32,955 bases of DNA from an uncultured Fretibacterium sp. (GCA_937915835.1 CALGHA010000097.1:1-32955), one strand, 5' to 3'; numbered from the stretch's first letter, positions 24,110-32,776 are shown. Notes: generated by a model from the sequence alone, not told the origin. A program made the numbers and translations.

Positions 24110-24953
24110 TATAAGTTACCGTTCCCATTCTGTAATTATTTTCGTCGACGAAGCAGTCATTAATTTCATCAGTTGTCATTAAGGAATCATCGCCAACATG
24201 AAGCTGTATGATTTCTTCGTCGCGTAATTTCCTTAACATCTCATCGAAGACTTCACGAGGCCAATTTAATTCCCGTCTTAAGTCGCAAATCCTTACAAAG
24301 ATTCTCCCTTTATCCAACGCATAAAAAGCCTCACGAAATTTTCCGGGACCGTAATCCCTCTTGCCTCCTTCCTCCTCAGGCTTTCCTGAAGGCGTTATTT
24401 CCGTTGTTGCTGGAGTTTCGACCGGTGAGCTTGGTGCAATTATAGGCTCAGGAGTTTCTGTCGCTGGTTCACTTGACACACTTTCAGAAGCTATCGTTTC
24501 GACCGGCATATTCGGTGCTGTAAACTCTTTCTTCTCCGGCTTGTCAATGAAGATAATTTTTACGTCGAGATTTTCCGTCAAAACTAATTTTGCTCGTCCT
24601 TCCTCAATGAGAGAATTTATGATTTCAAGAAACTCTTTCTTCGTGAACGGAAGGCTCTTCGCTATCATCTTGGGAGTTGCTGACCTGCTCGAATTTATCA
24701 TTGAGATTACGAGTTCAGACGGCTCACAGGGAATTAAAATGTAAAGCAATAATCCCTTCTTATGGAAAATAAATCTGTCCTCAAGATACGGCTCAAGTTT
24801 TTTGCGTATCACCGGGCCGGTTAATCCGTTCTTGATGCCAAGTTCCTGCCTAAGTTCAGCACTGAGCATTGACGGTAAATTTTTAACATTCACAAAGCCC
24901 CTGTTCTTTTCGAGAATGCCTTGAATTACATCGGGTATATTTTTCTCCGGCAT
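24096..24953 (-). CDS. Two-part winged-helix-like protein heading the ATPase-nuclease operon
   Basis: This is a 285-residue protein with no recognised family. The N-terminal part (about 1-145) looks like one or two winged-helix units, with NVKNLPSMLSAELRQELG and TPKMIAKSLPFTKKEFLEII. A linker rich in Pro, Glu, Thr and Ser (about 150-205) joins it to a C-terminal winged-helix-like domain (about 208-275, FVRICDLRRELNWPREVFDE). It may bind DNA or act as an adaptor for the ATPase that follows. Its start is ten bases after AGGGGTG, and it is the first gene behind a good minus-strand promoter. It could also be an autoregulator of the operon. Confidence 0.6.
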   Translation of the reverse strand: MPEKNIPDVIQGILEKNRGFVNVKNLPSMLSAELRQELGIKNGLTGPVIRKKLEPYLEDRFIFHKKGLLLYILIPCEPSELVISMINSSRSATPKMIAKSLPFTKKEFLEIINSLIEEGRAKLVLTENLDVKIIFIDKPEKKEFTAPNMPVETIASESVSSEPATETPEPIIAPSSPVETPATTEITPSGKPEEEGGKRDYGPGKFREAFYALDKGRIFVRICDLRRELNWPREVFDEMLRKLRDEEIIQLHVGDDSLMTTDEINDCFVDENNYRMGTVTYNARR

Positions 24954-25024
24954 GTTAGACTTTCACCCCTAAAATTTTTATTGCTGGAACGTTTATAATT
25001 TTATCGCATTAAGTGAAACGTGAA

Positions 25025-25053
25025 AGTATAATTACACACAAATTTTCTTGCAA
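25025..25053 (-). promoter_or_regulatory. Sigma-70-type promoter for the minus-strand operon
   Basis: Minus-strand TTGCAA (25053-25048) is followed by exactly 17 bases and then TATACT (25030-25025). Transcription would start near 25018, about 65 bases ahead of the winged-helix gene. It is the best promoter match in the window and could drive the whole run down to the terminator at 8785. Confidence 0.6.
25027..25032 (+). promoter_or_regulatory. -10 element for rsmH, overlapping the divergent promoter
   Basis: A perfect plus-strand TATAAT lies about 50 bases ahead of the rsmH ATG. No good -35 is seen at 16-18 bases (the bases there read TCGCAT). It overlaps by four bases the -10 of the opposite-strand promoter. 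Confidence 0.4.
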
Positions 25054-25082
25054 GCCGATAAATTTCTTAAAGGTGAATAAAT

Positions 25083-25979
25083 ATGCATCATGATCCCGTA
25101 ATGTTAAATGAAGTAATCAGCCTCATAGCTTCCCATTCGTCGCACACAAAAATTCTTGACGGAACTTTAGGGCTTGGCGGATATTCTGAAGCGATATTAC
25201 AGAATTTCCCTGAGAGTTTCGTACTTGGAATTGACCGGGACGAACAGGCGATAAACTTTTCACGTGAAAGACTTCAAGATTATTCATCAAGATTTCAGGC
25301 AGTTCACAAAAATTTTAGTGAGCTTGAAGAAATTCCTGATGTCAATAGCTTTGACGTTTACGTTTTCGATTTAGGCGTGTCGAATATGCAGCTCTCTTTA
25401 CCCGAACGCGGCTTTTCGTTCCAGAATGACGGGAAACTCGATATGCGAATGAACCCTGACGATGAAAATTTATTGACGGCCTCCGAAGTCTTGAGAACTT
25501 GCGACGAGAGGACACTTGCAAAGATTTTTCGGGATTACGGCGAAGAAAGATTTGCTAACATGATAGCTTCAGCGATAAAACGTGCGAAATTTCCCATTGA
25601 GACAACTTTTGACCTCGTGAAGCTAATCCGTGAAACTTTGCCTCAACCAGTCCAAAGGAAAATGGGAACTCATCCAGCACGAAGAATTTTTCAGGCCCTC
25701 AGAATTTACGTTAATAACGAAACTGGCGAACTCGAAAAATTACTCGAAACTCTGCCGAAAATTGCTGACAAAAACGCGCTGATTATTATTGTCTCGTATC
25801 ACTCACTTGAAGACAGACTTGTAAAATTGGCCTTCCGTGAATGGCAGAAAAATAATCTCGGGAAAATCTTAACTCGTCATCCGATTACGCCATCAACCGA
25901 AGAAATCGAACGGAACTATAAATCTCGAAGCGGAAAATTACGGGCATTTTCTTTATCCGGTAAAAATCATAAAGCATGA
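25083..25979 (+). CDS. rsmH: 16S rRNA (cytosine-1402-N4)-methyltransferase RsmH
   Basis: This is a SAM-dependent methyltransferase that modifies C1402 in the decoding centre of 16S rRNA, 298 residues. It opens with HHDPVMLNEVI and the SAM-binding loop ILDGTLGLGGYSEAIL. Further landmarks are DVYVFDLGVSNMQL, ERGFSFQNDGKLDMRM, the conserved HPARRIFQALRIYVNNE, and IIVSYHSLEDRLVK near the end. AAGGTG lies eight bases ahead of the ATG. It is the first gene of the plus-strand dcw half, as in most bacteria; mraZ is absent. Its last codons overlap a possible 42-residue ORF by ATGA. Confidence 0.97.
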   Translation: MHHDPVMLNEVISLIASHSSHTKILDGTLGLGGYSEAILQNFPESFVLGIDRDEQAINFSRERLQDYSSRFQAVHKNFSELEEIPDVNSFDVYVFDLGVSNMQLSLPERGFSFQNDGKLDMRMNPDDENLLTASEVLRTCDERTLAKIFRDYGEERFANMIASAIKRAKFPIETTFDLVKLIRETLPQPVQRKMGTHPARRIFQALRIYVNNETGELEKLLETLPKIADKNALIIIVSYHSLEDRLVKLAFREWQKNNLGKILTRHPITPSTEEIERNYKSRSGKLRAFSLSGKNHKA

Positions 25980-26104
25980 GGCAGAACTTCACGCAAAAAT
26001 TGACGGTAAAATATAACACGTTCTATTTTAGCGACGAGAAAATTTTTACGCATTCGGCTTCTCAGCTTCAACATGAAAAACTCAAAGCGAGGGAATTTGT
26101 TTAG
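25976..26104 (+). CDS. Possible small ORF of 42 codons overlapping the rsmH stop
   Basis: An ATG shares ATGA with the rsmH stop codon and opens 42 codons ending at a TAG. The product starts MRQNFTQKLTVKYNTFYF and ends HEKLKAREFV, with no membrane helix or known motif. The overlap is typical of translational coupling, but the ORF is short and no homologue is known to me. The 90 bases after it, to the ftsL-like start, show no clear promoter. Confidence 0.3.
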   Translation: MRQNFTQKLTVKYNTFYFSDEKIFTHSASQLQHEKLKAREFV

Positions 26105-26196
26105 AATAAATCGGGAATGTTAAAGGCATTTTTCCTTATTATAGGCTATGTATTTTCCGCAAAATGTGATATTATTTTCGTGCACAAAATTTTCCA

Positions 26197-26598
26197 ATGA
26201 AAGAAGCGGGGGCGAAGGGAGTGCATAAAAATCAATCAAATAAATTAACGATAACATTAAAATTTGCTTTAGCTTTAAGCGTCGTCGTATGTCTAGTAAT
26301 TGGTCTTGGGATTTTAAGGTTTCACGCCGCACGTCTAGCCTATTATCTTGAGTCCATCAATCAATCCATACAGAAATATTCAGATGAAGAAGTCGTATTG
26401 CGTCAGGAATTATCTGCGCTTGTTGCTCCAATCAGGATTTATTCATACTGCAAAGAGAGTTTAGGAATGCAGAAAGTTACGAAGGCTGAAACTCTTCCGA
26501 TTAGAATGCGCAACGAAAATCTGGCAGCATCACAGAAAAATTCACCTTCTCAGCGTCAGGGCTGGCGTTCAAGTTTAGCGTGGCTTTTAGGAAGATGA
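26197..26598 (+). CDS. ftsL: FtsL-like divisome protein
   Basis: This is a small bitopic protein of up to 133 residues. A polar N-terminus precedes one membrane helix (about 20-42, ALALSVVVCLVIGLGIL), a short coiled coil (about 48-80, YYLESINQSIQKYSDEEVVL), a segment ending SLGMQKVTKAE, and a basic tail. The topology and the place between rsmH and ftsI fit FtsL; sequence similarity in this family is always low. The ATG at 26197 has no ribosome-binding site. A GTG at 26221 follows GGGGGCGAAGGGA and may be the true start. FtsL would bind the FtsQ-like protein and FtsI at the septum. Confidence 0.7.
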   Translation: MKEAGAKGVHKNQSNKLTITLKFALALSVVVCLVIGLGILRFHAARLAYYLESINQSIQKYSDEEVVLRQELSALVAPIRIYSYCKESLGMQKVTKAETLPIRMRNENLAASQKNSPSQRQGWRSSLAWLLGR

Positions 26599-26604
26599 TG
26601 AACA

Positions 26605-28290
26605 ATGCCCGCAATAAAATCACGTAAAGGCAGGGCCGGTAATCCCTGGATATTATTCGTTTTTTTCTTCTCGGTAATCAGCATAACATTAGTAGCTCGC
26701 CATTGTTACCCCAATCCTAGAATACTTGAGCAGTCTCAAAAACAATATTGGCGCAAAGTTCCCCTTAAGTCAGCGCGCGGAATTATTCAGGACGCAAAAG
26801 GCAACGCCCTAGTTATCTCTGAAGCTATGCCCGCATTCGCAATTGACCCGTCAAAAGTAGTCTCAAAGGATTACGCTGAACTTGCACAAATTCTTTCACA
26901 GGATACAATCGCAAAAATAAACTCCAAAATCGAGACAAAATCACAGTTCATGTGGCTCAAGCATAAAGTTGCTGACGACGAAGCCGCAAAGTATAAAGCC
27001 GTAATGAGAAAAGTCAAAGCCCTCCGCGAAATTGATGAACCTTACCGCAAATACACGAACAATAAATTAATGTCTCACGTTCTCGGTTTCTGTGATAATG
27101 ATAATAAAGGCCAGGCCGGAATTGAGCAGACTTGGGATAACACGCTTTATTCGCCTCCTGGACAAAAAATTGTTGTAAGACGGCCGGGAACTCAAGCGTC
27201 ATCTATGCTTGAACAGGACAATGATAAACATACAGTTACGCCGACAATAACTTTAACGCTCGACAGCAGAATACAATACGTCGTCGAAAAGCATTTGTTC
27301 AAGACTGCCGAAGCTGAAGCCGCGAAATGGGCCGTATGCATCTGCATGAACCCTAACACCGGAGAAATTCTGGCGATGGCGAGTTATCCGACTTATGACC
27401 CGACGAATAGAAAAAGTTTAACTATGGAAGCATTATCCAACGGAGCAGTCAGCAGGGGTTACGAACCTGGCTCAACGTTCAAGCCAATTTACTTGGGAGT
27501 TGCGCTCGAAAGAGGCTGGGTAAGAAAAGATGAGATGTTTTTCTGTCCTGCCAAGTTGAAAGTTGCTGATGGATTTATACGCGAATCTGACGCACGAATA
27601 GCTCTCGGAAATGTTGACACTGCACAATTATTAATCAAGTCGTCGAACGTTGGAATGGCCCAAATCGGAATTAGAGCAGAGAAGACTAAAATGTATGAAA
27701 GTTTGCAGGCTTTGGGCTTTGGACAAGAGACGGATATTGAGCTTCCTGGCGTTGCGCGTGGAATTTTGCCTTATCCTGAGAACTGGCGCGGAATTACTCC
27801 TGCTAATATCGCAATCGGTCAGGGATTGGCCGTAACTCCTCTTCAACTTATCAACGCGATGGCGGCAATCGTCAACGGTGGAAAATTAATGAGCCCGTAT
27901 ATTGTGAAAGAAGCAATAAACTCTGCCGGTGAAGTTGTCTATAAAGGTGAGCCGAAAGTTATGCGGGAAATCTTCACGTCAGAAACAACATCATGGATAA
28001 AGAAGACGATGCGCCGTGTTGTACTTGAAGGAACTGGCAAGAGGGCGGCAACACCGATTACTAACGTTGCAGGAAAAACCGGAACTGCTCAGGTCCCGGA
28101 AAAAGGAGTTTATGCAAAGGGGAAATACGTAGCTTCGTTTATTGGCTTCTGGCCCTACGAAGACCCGAAATATTTAATGCTCATCTTGTTCGGTGAGCCG
28201 TCAAAGGGAAGATATTACGGAGGAGATTTAGCGGCTCCAGTGTTTAAATCAATAGTTGAAGAAATGGCAGAACTTGAATATTATTCATGA
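26605..28290 (+). CDS. ftsI: Penicillin-binding protein FtsI (septal transpeptidase)
   Basis: This is a class B penicillin-binding protein that cross-links septal peptidoglycan, 561 residues. One N-terminal membrane helix (about 15-31) precedes a dimerisation/pedestal domain (with KSARGIIQDAKGNALV) and the transpeptidase domain. The active-site motifs are complete: S-x-x-K as GSTFKP (Ser290, Lys293), S-x-N as SSN (346-348), and KTGT at 491-494. GGAAG lies 11 bases ahead of the ATG. It starts six bases after the ftsL-like gene. No PASTA domains are present at the C-terminus. Its gene neighbours make a division role far more likely than an elongation role. Confidence 0.95.
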   Translation: MPAIKSRKGRAGNPWILFVFFFSVISITLVARHCYPNPRILEQSQKQYWRKVPLKSARGIIQDAKGNALVISEAMPAFAIDPSKVVSKDYAELAQILSQDTIAKINSKIETKSQFMWLKHKVADDEAAKYKAVMRKVKALREIDEPYRKYTNNKLMSHVLGFCDNDNKGQAGIEQTWDNTLYSPPGQKIVVRRPGTQASSMLEQDNDKHTVTPTITLTLDSRIQYVVEKHLFKTAEAEAAKWAVCICMNPNTGEILAMASYPTYDPTNRKSLTMEALSNGAVSRGYEPGSTFKPIYLGVALERGWVRKDEMFFCPAKLKVADGFIRESDARIALGNVDTAQLLIKSSNVGMAQIGIRAEKTKMYESLQALGFGQETDIELPGVARGILPYPENWRGITPANIAIGQGLAVTPLQLINAMAAIVNGGKLMSPYIVKEAINSAGEVVYKGEPKVMREIFTSETTSWIKKTMRRVVLEGTGKRAATPITNVAGKTGTAQVPEKGVYAKGKYVASFIGFWPYEDPKYLMLILFGEPSKGRYYGGDLAAPVFKSIVEEMAELEYYS

Positions 28291-28317
28291 AAAATTTTAT
28301 GAAGGCAGGTTAAAAAC

Positions 28318-29784
28318 TTGAGCGTAAATTTTAGCGAAGTCCTGAACTTTATGCGTGATAAAAATTCTCATGTCCGTATGAAGTCTCAGGACAATTTTTT
28401 TGTTGATGATGTAATTTCCGACAGCCGAGACGTTAAGCCCGGAACGCTCTTTGCTTGCATTACTGGTGAGAAGTCAGACGGTCATAAATTCGTGAAATCA
28501 GCCGAAGAAAAAGGAGCTTGTGCGCTTCTGTGTGAACATGAAGTTGACAGTGAGCTTCCGCAAATTATCGTTGAACACGTCAGGGATTATCTCGGCGAAA
28601 TTTCTTCACTCGTCTATAATCATCCGTCAAGCAAGTTATTAATGGTCGGAGTTACAGGCACGAACGGCAAGACTACGACGACTTACATAACACGGAGTAT
28701 TCTTCAGGCCGCCGGAATTAGAACGGGACTTTTAGGGACGATTATTGAGAGCGACGGAGTTAATGAGATTGACGCGGACCGAACGACACCGGAGAGCTGT
28801 ATTGTTCAACGTCAGCTTGCTAACATGGTGAAAAACGGGTGCGGAGCTTGCGTAATGGAGACTTCTTCACACGGATTATTCTTCGGAAGGCTTAAGGGAG
28901 CGCTTTATGACGTTCCAGTTTTCACGAATTTGTACCCTGAACACTTAGATTTTCACGTAACTATGGAGAATTATTTTGCGGCTAAGAAATTATTGTTCAC
29001 GAATTACACGAAACCTGATTATCTCGGAGCGGCCAATTTCGATGACACTTACGGAAAAAGATTGCTCGCTGAATTTCCCGGCAAACTTCGAGGCTTTGGA
29101 CTGAGTGAAGGAGCTTCATCACGAGTAATTAACTCTAAGACGAGCATAAACGGAACGGAGCTTGAGATTTTCACGGAGGGTTTCAAGAATTTAACTCTTC
29201 TCAGCCCGTTAGTCGGAGATTTCAACATCATGAACACTCTATGTGCTGTTACGGCAATGCGTGGACGAGTTGACGACGAAGCGATTATAAAGGGAATTGC
29301 GAATGTTCCTCAAGTTCCCGGAAGATTAGAGAGAATTGATTTGCCTAATGGGGCGTGCGTATTCGTTGACTTTGCTCACACACCTTCAGCGTTGAAAAGC
29401 GTCTTGAGCGTAATCCGTAAACTTTCAGGGAATGAACGCAAAATTATCTCGATGTTCGGACATGGCGGAGGACGTTATCAGCAGAATAGGCCTGAACTCG
29501 CAAAATCAGCCTCAGAATTTGCCGACGAGATTATCATAACTTCTGACAACGCACGAGACGAAGACCCAGCGAAAATTGCCGAAGCTATAGCGTCAGGAGC
29601 AAGCGTTCCATACAAAACTATTCTTGACAGACCCGAAGCTGTGAAAATTGGCCTTGAGAGCTTGAAGCCCGGAGATATTCTCGTGATTACAGGCAAGGGA
29701 CCCGAAAAGTTCATAACGATTAAGGATAAGAAAATTCCGTTCTGTGATGCTGAAGCCGTAAAATCCTGGCGAGATACGCATTAG
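28318..29784 (+). CDS. murE: UDP-MurNAc-tripeptide synthetase MurE
   Basis: This is the Mur ligase that adds the third residue of the stem peptide, 488 residues, in the cytoplasm. The N-terminal domain has DSRDVKPGTLFACITG, the P-loop is GVTGTNGKTTTTYI, the central domain has TPESCIVQRQLANMV and NLYPEHLDFHVTMENYF, and the C-terminal domain has VPGRLERI and DFAHTPSALKSVL. The specificity loop reads DNARDEDP. Enzymes for meso-diaminopimelate usually have DNPR, so Arg is kept and Pro is replaced by Ala; diaminopimelate is still the likeliest substrate. The start is TTG, preceded by GGCAGG. Confidence 0.95.
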   Translation: MSVNFSEVLNFMRDKNSHVRMKSQDNFFVDDVISDSRDVKPGTLFACITGEKSDGHKFVKSAEEKGACALLCEHEVDSELPQIIVEHVRDYLGEISSLVYNHPSSKLLMVGVTGTNGKTTTTYITRSILQAAGIRTGLLGTIIESDGVNEIDADRTTPESCIVQRQLANMVKNGCGACVMETSSHGLFFGRLKGALYDVPVFTNLYPEHLDFHVTMENYFAAKKLLFTNYTKPDYLGAANFDDTYGKRLLAEFPGKLRGFGLSEGASSRVINSKTSINGTELEIFTEGFKNLTLLSPLVGDFNIMNTLCAVTAMRGRVDDEAIIKGIANVPQVPGRLERIDLPNGACVFVDFAHTPSALKSVLSVIRKLSGNERKIISMFGHGGGRYQQNRPELAKSASEFADEIIITSDNARDEDPAKIAEAIASGASVPYKTILDRPEAVKIGLESLKPGDILVITGKGPEKFITIKDKKIPFCDAEAVKSWRDTH

Positions 29785-29805
29785 TTATGACAGGAGAATA
29801 GCATT

Positions 29806-31149
29806 ATGAATATGACATTGATAGAGTTATTTGCTGACGTTCCGGAAAATTTTGCGTCTATGGAGTTTCCCTCACATTTAGCGACTGACAGCCGAGACGT
29901 AATTCCGGGCGGAGCGTTTGTTGCGCTTGAAGGTGAGAAGACTGACGGGCATAAATATATTCCGCAAGCCATTCAAAACGGAGCAAGCCTAATCATCGTG
30001 AGACGTGGAAAAATTCCTGAGAACGTCAATATTCCTGTGATTGAGCTTGATAATCCCGAACGTGATTTAGCTGAGATTGCCTCGAAAAAGTTAAAAGCTC
30101 ACAATTTGCATGACATTATCGCGATAACTGGAAGCGTCGGAAAAACTACGACACGAGCCGCGTTGCAAAGAGTTTTAAGCCCGCGTTTCAAGGTCCATGC
30201 TCCCGAACGAAGTTTTAACACGTTGATTGGCTGTACAGCTACGATTATGGGAATGCCGCTTGAGACCGAGATATTAATTCTGGAATTTGGTGCGAATAAA
30301 CCAGGCGAGATTAACGAACTCACGGGATATTTTCCGCCTTCAATCGCTGTTTTGACGGCTGTAGCTCCTGTTCATCTTGAAGGCTTCGGAACTGTCGAAG
30401 GAGTTTTGCGCGAGAAGATAAAAATTGTCCGTTCAGAAAATCTCGTGAAAATAATCTTCAACAATGACAATGAATATCTCAGCGAAAAGTTCAAGTATGT
30501 CGTGAAGTCAATGGGTGTCGGTGAAGCTAAAGATTCTGACTTTGTCCTCGCAATCGATAACTCAGAATACATGCTCCCGGCTTTATCGTTTGTTTTGTCT
30601 CATCGCCCAACTCAGGAAATCGCGCGCTTCACGGCCAATATCTGGGGAAGACATAACGCTATGCCTTTAGCTCTTGCGGCTTCGGTTGGTCATGAACTGG
30701 GAATTGACTTGCAGGATTCGGCGGAAGCTCTCAAAGGATTTCAGGCTCTCACAGGACGCGGACGGGTTATAATTCTCGAGAACGGCAAAAAATTTCTCGT
30801 TGACGACGCTTATAATGCTAATCCTGCTTCAATGAGCGCATCACTCGGAACATTCGGAAGAGTTAAAGCGAACGGGAAAGTTGCAATTTTAGGCGAAATG
30901 AGAGAACTCGGCGAAAATGAGGCAAAATTTCATGCTGACTTACAACCGTTATTAGAGGGAATTGATCATGTAATTCTTGTCGGGAAAATTTGGCATGAAG
31001 CATTCGGCGAGAACGAGAATTATATTTTCGTAGACACTTGGCAAGAAGCTCTCGAAGCTGTGAAGAATATTGACGAATGGCAGGGAATGTTGATTAAAGG
31101 CTCACACAGCATTGGGCTTGATAACGTCGTAAAGGAAATTGCAGGATGA
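29806..31149 (+). CDS. murF: UDP-MurNAc-tripeptide--D-alanyl-D-alanine ligase MurF
   Basis: This is the last cytoplasmic Mur ligase, which adds D-Ala-D-Ala to the tripeptide precursor, 447 residues. The N-terminal domain has DSRDVIPGGAFVALEGEKTD, the P-loop is ITGSVGKTTTRAALQ, the central domain carries ILEFGANKPGEINEL and TAVAPVHLEGFGTVEG, and the C-terminal domain has VDDAYNANPASMSASL and GEMRELGE. AGGAG lies nine bases ahead of the ATG. The last codon overlaps the mraY start (ATGA). Its N-terminal domain closely parallels that of MurE just upstream. Confidence 0.97.
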   Translation: MNMTLIELFADVPENFASMEFPSHLATDSRDVIPGGAFVALEGEKTDGHKYIPQAIQNGASLIIVRRGKIPENVNIPVIELDNPERDLAEIASKKLKAHNLHDIIAITGSVGKTTTRAALQRVLSPRFKVHAPERSFNTLIGCTATIMGMPLETEILILEFGANKPGEINELTGYFPPSIAVLTAVAPVHLEGFGTVEGVLREKIKIVRSENLVKIIFNNDNEYLSEKFKYVVKSMGVGEAKDSDFVLAIDNSEYMLPALSFVLSHRPTQEIARFTANIWGRHNAMPLALAASVGHELGIDLQDSAEALKGFQALTGRGRVIILENGKKFLVDDAYNANPASMSASLGTFGRVKANGKVAILGEMRELGENEAKFHADLQPLLEGIDHVILVGKIWHEAFGENENYIFVDTWQEALEAVKNIDEWQGMLIKGSHSIGLDNVVKEIAG

Positions 31150-32075
31150 AATTTTACACTGGCTTAATCTTTTTCGCACTCAGCATAATTTTGCAATTCA
31201 TATGGATAAAATATCAGCGTCGCAAACATCTCATGAACCAGCAGAAATGGTACGGCGTTAATATTGACGTTGAGATTAAAGAGGCTACTCCTTCAATGGG
31301 AGGGGTAGTTTTTTTGTGCATGGGAATTCTCGCGTTAATTCTCAACTTTTCGCTGAACTCGTTAATTTTCTGGAGCCTTCCCGTCATAAGCGGCTTAATC
31401 GGTTTCGTTGATGACTGGTTAAAATTTTCGTCTCATACAAGCGAGGGCTTCAAGAGTTTAAGTAAGCTGAAGTGTCAATTATTATTATGCGGCGTTTGGG
31501 TTCTTGTGATTTTCTTCATGGGAAATTTGGGCTTATGGCCTGGAATTTATGACGCTGGCGGCTGGTTGGCAATCCCTTTAGCGTTCTTGATGACTGCCGG
31601 AACTATTAACGCCGTGAATATTACGGACGGGCTTGACGGTTTAGCTGCTGGAAGTTTCTTAATCTCGCTCGCCGTAATGTTAATCTTAATCCCCGTGAAC
31701 GAGTTTAACGCGCAAATTTTGATTGAGTTATTCTTTATGACTTCGGGCTTTTTATTCTTTAACACTCGTCCTGCAAAGACTTTCATGGGAGATACGGGCT
31801 CTCACTTTTTGGGCGGAGCATTAGCGGCTTTGTGTGTCATGAACGGAAGGACTTTAGCGATAATTCCGACGGGATTTATATTTATCGTTGAGATGTTGAG
31901 TTCAGCAATTCAGATTTTCACGATACGCAAGCTCAACAAGCGAATTTTCCTGATGGCACCTCTTCATCATCATTTCCAGAAGAAAGGGCTTGACGAGACC
32001 GCCGTAACGTTAAGATTTTGGCTTGTTCATGCTGTGGGTGCTGTGATGATTGGCCTGTTACTGTTGAGCGTGTAA
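31146..32075 (+). CDS. mraY: Phospho-MurNAc-pentapeptide-transferase MraY
   Basis: This is the integral membrane enzyme that moves phospho-MurNAc-pentapeptide onto undecaprenyl phosphate to make lipid I, 309 residues with about ten helices. Signatures are TPSMGGVVFL, GFVDDWLKF with the paired aspartates, NAVNITDGLDGLAAGS, KTFMGDTGSHFLGGALAA and the terminal APLHHHFQKKGLDE. It is somewhat short against the 320-360 residues usual for the family, mostly at the N-terminus. It is the last intact gene of the plus-strand dcw half. murD, which normally follows, is replaced by a decayed gene. No strong terminator follows. Confidence 0.97.
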   Translation: MKFYTGLIFFALSIILQFIWIKYQRRKHLMNQQKWYGVNIDVEIKEATPSMGGVVFLCMGILALILNFSLNSLIFWSLPVISGLIGFVDDWLKFSSHTSEGFKSLSKLKCQLLLCGVWVLVIFFMGNLGLWPGIYDAGGWLAIPLAFLMTAGTINAVNITDGLDGLAAGSFLISLAVMLILIPVNEFNAQILIELFFMTSGFLFFNTRPAKTFMGDTGSHFLGGALAALCVMNGRTLAIIPTGFIFIVEMLSSAIQIFTIRKLNKRIFLMAPLHHHFQKKGLDETAVTLRFWLVHAVGAVMIGLLLLSV

Positions 32076-32155
32076 AATTTTTCTGATGGATTACGTCGTC
32101 ATTATTGAGTTTTCATTAACAAAAAATATTTGTCCAAAAATAAAATTATCGCTGT

Positions 32156-32184
32156 TTGTTTTAGTGAGAGTTATGCATTAATAT
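32156..32184 (+). promoter_or_regulatory. Candidate promoter of the RraA-family remnant
   Basis: TTGTTT (32156-32161), a 17-base spacer and TAATAT (32179-32184) give a fair sigma-70 match. AGGAG follows at 32215-32219. It shows that the decayed gene had its own promoter, separate from the dcw operon. Confidence 0.4.
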
Positions 32185-32232
32185 TCAGCCATCCAGATAA
32201 AATTACACACATAAAGGAGAGCTGATTTTATT

Positions 32233-32776
32233 ATGTCAGTCGGACCCGGCTTTCACGGTTAAGTGCAGAGCTGGCGACAATTTAGCTTTACATGCCGCGT
32301 TGAATTACTGCAATGAAGGCGATGTTCTCGTTGTCTCGAATGAAGAGGACAGCACACGTTCATTAATGGGCGAAGTCATGATGGCGTATCTTTATCTCCA
32401 GAAGAAAATTGCGGGAATAGTTCTTGACGGGCCAATCCGCGACATTGATGAAATTGGCAAGTGGGATTTTCCGGTTTACTGCACAGGAACAACTCCCGGC
32501 GGTCCGTACAAAGAAGGTCCTGGCGAGCTTAACGTTCCGATTTCGTGCGGAGGAATCAGCGTAAATCCCGGCGATATAATTCTTGCTGACCCTGACGGTG
32601 TTATCGTAATTCCGAGAAAAGATGCTGCTACAGTTCTTGAGGACGCAAAGAAATTCCAGGCGGCTGACGAGGGCAAACTTGAGAAGACGCGACAGGGAAC
32701 AATTAATCGTGATTGGGTATTTAAGTCGCTTGAGGCTAAAGAGTTTGAAATTCTCGACGAAGTTTACGACGCATAA
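32233..32776 (+). pseudogene. RraA-family aldolase-like gene, N-terminally truncated and frameshifted
   Basis: Bases 32249-32776 encode an RraA-family (RraA / HMG aldolase / MenG-like) sequence: AFTVKCRAGDNLALHAAL, GEVMMAYLYLQKKIAGIVL, DGPIRDIDEIGKWDFPVY, PGELNVPISCGGISVNPGD and DPDGVIVIPRKDA. The ATG at 32233 opens MSVGP and then runs out of frame to a TAA at 32260-32262. Removing one G from the GG at 32248-32249 restores the continuous family sequence VGPAFTVKCRAGDN. About 60-70 N-terminal residues expected of the family are also missing. The only intact frame starts at a TTG (32300, 158 codons) and lacks part of the conserved core. A promoter, AGGAG and a terminator remain. I read it as a recent pseudogene; a sequencing error could explain the frameshift but not the truncation. 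Confidence 0.8.
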
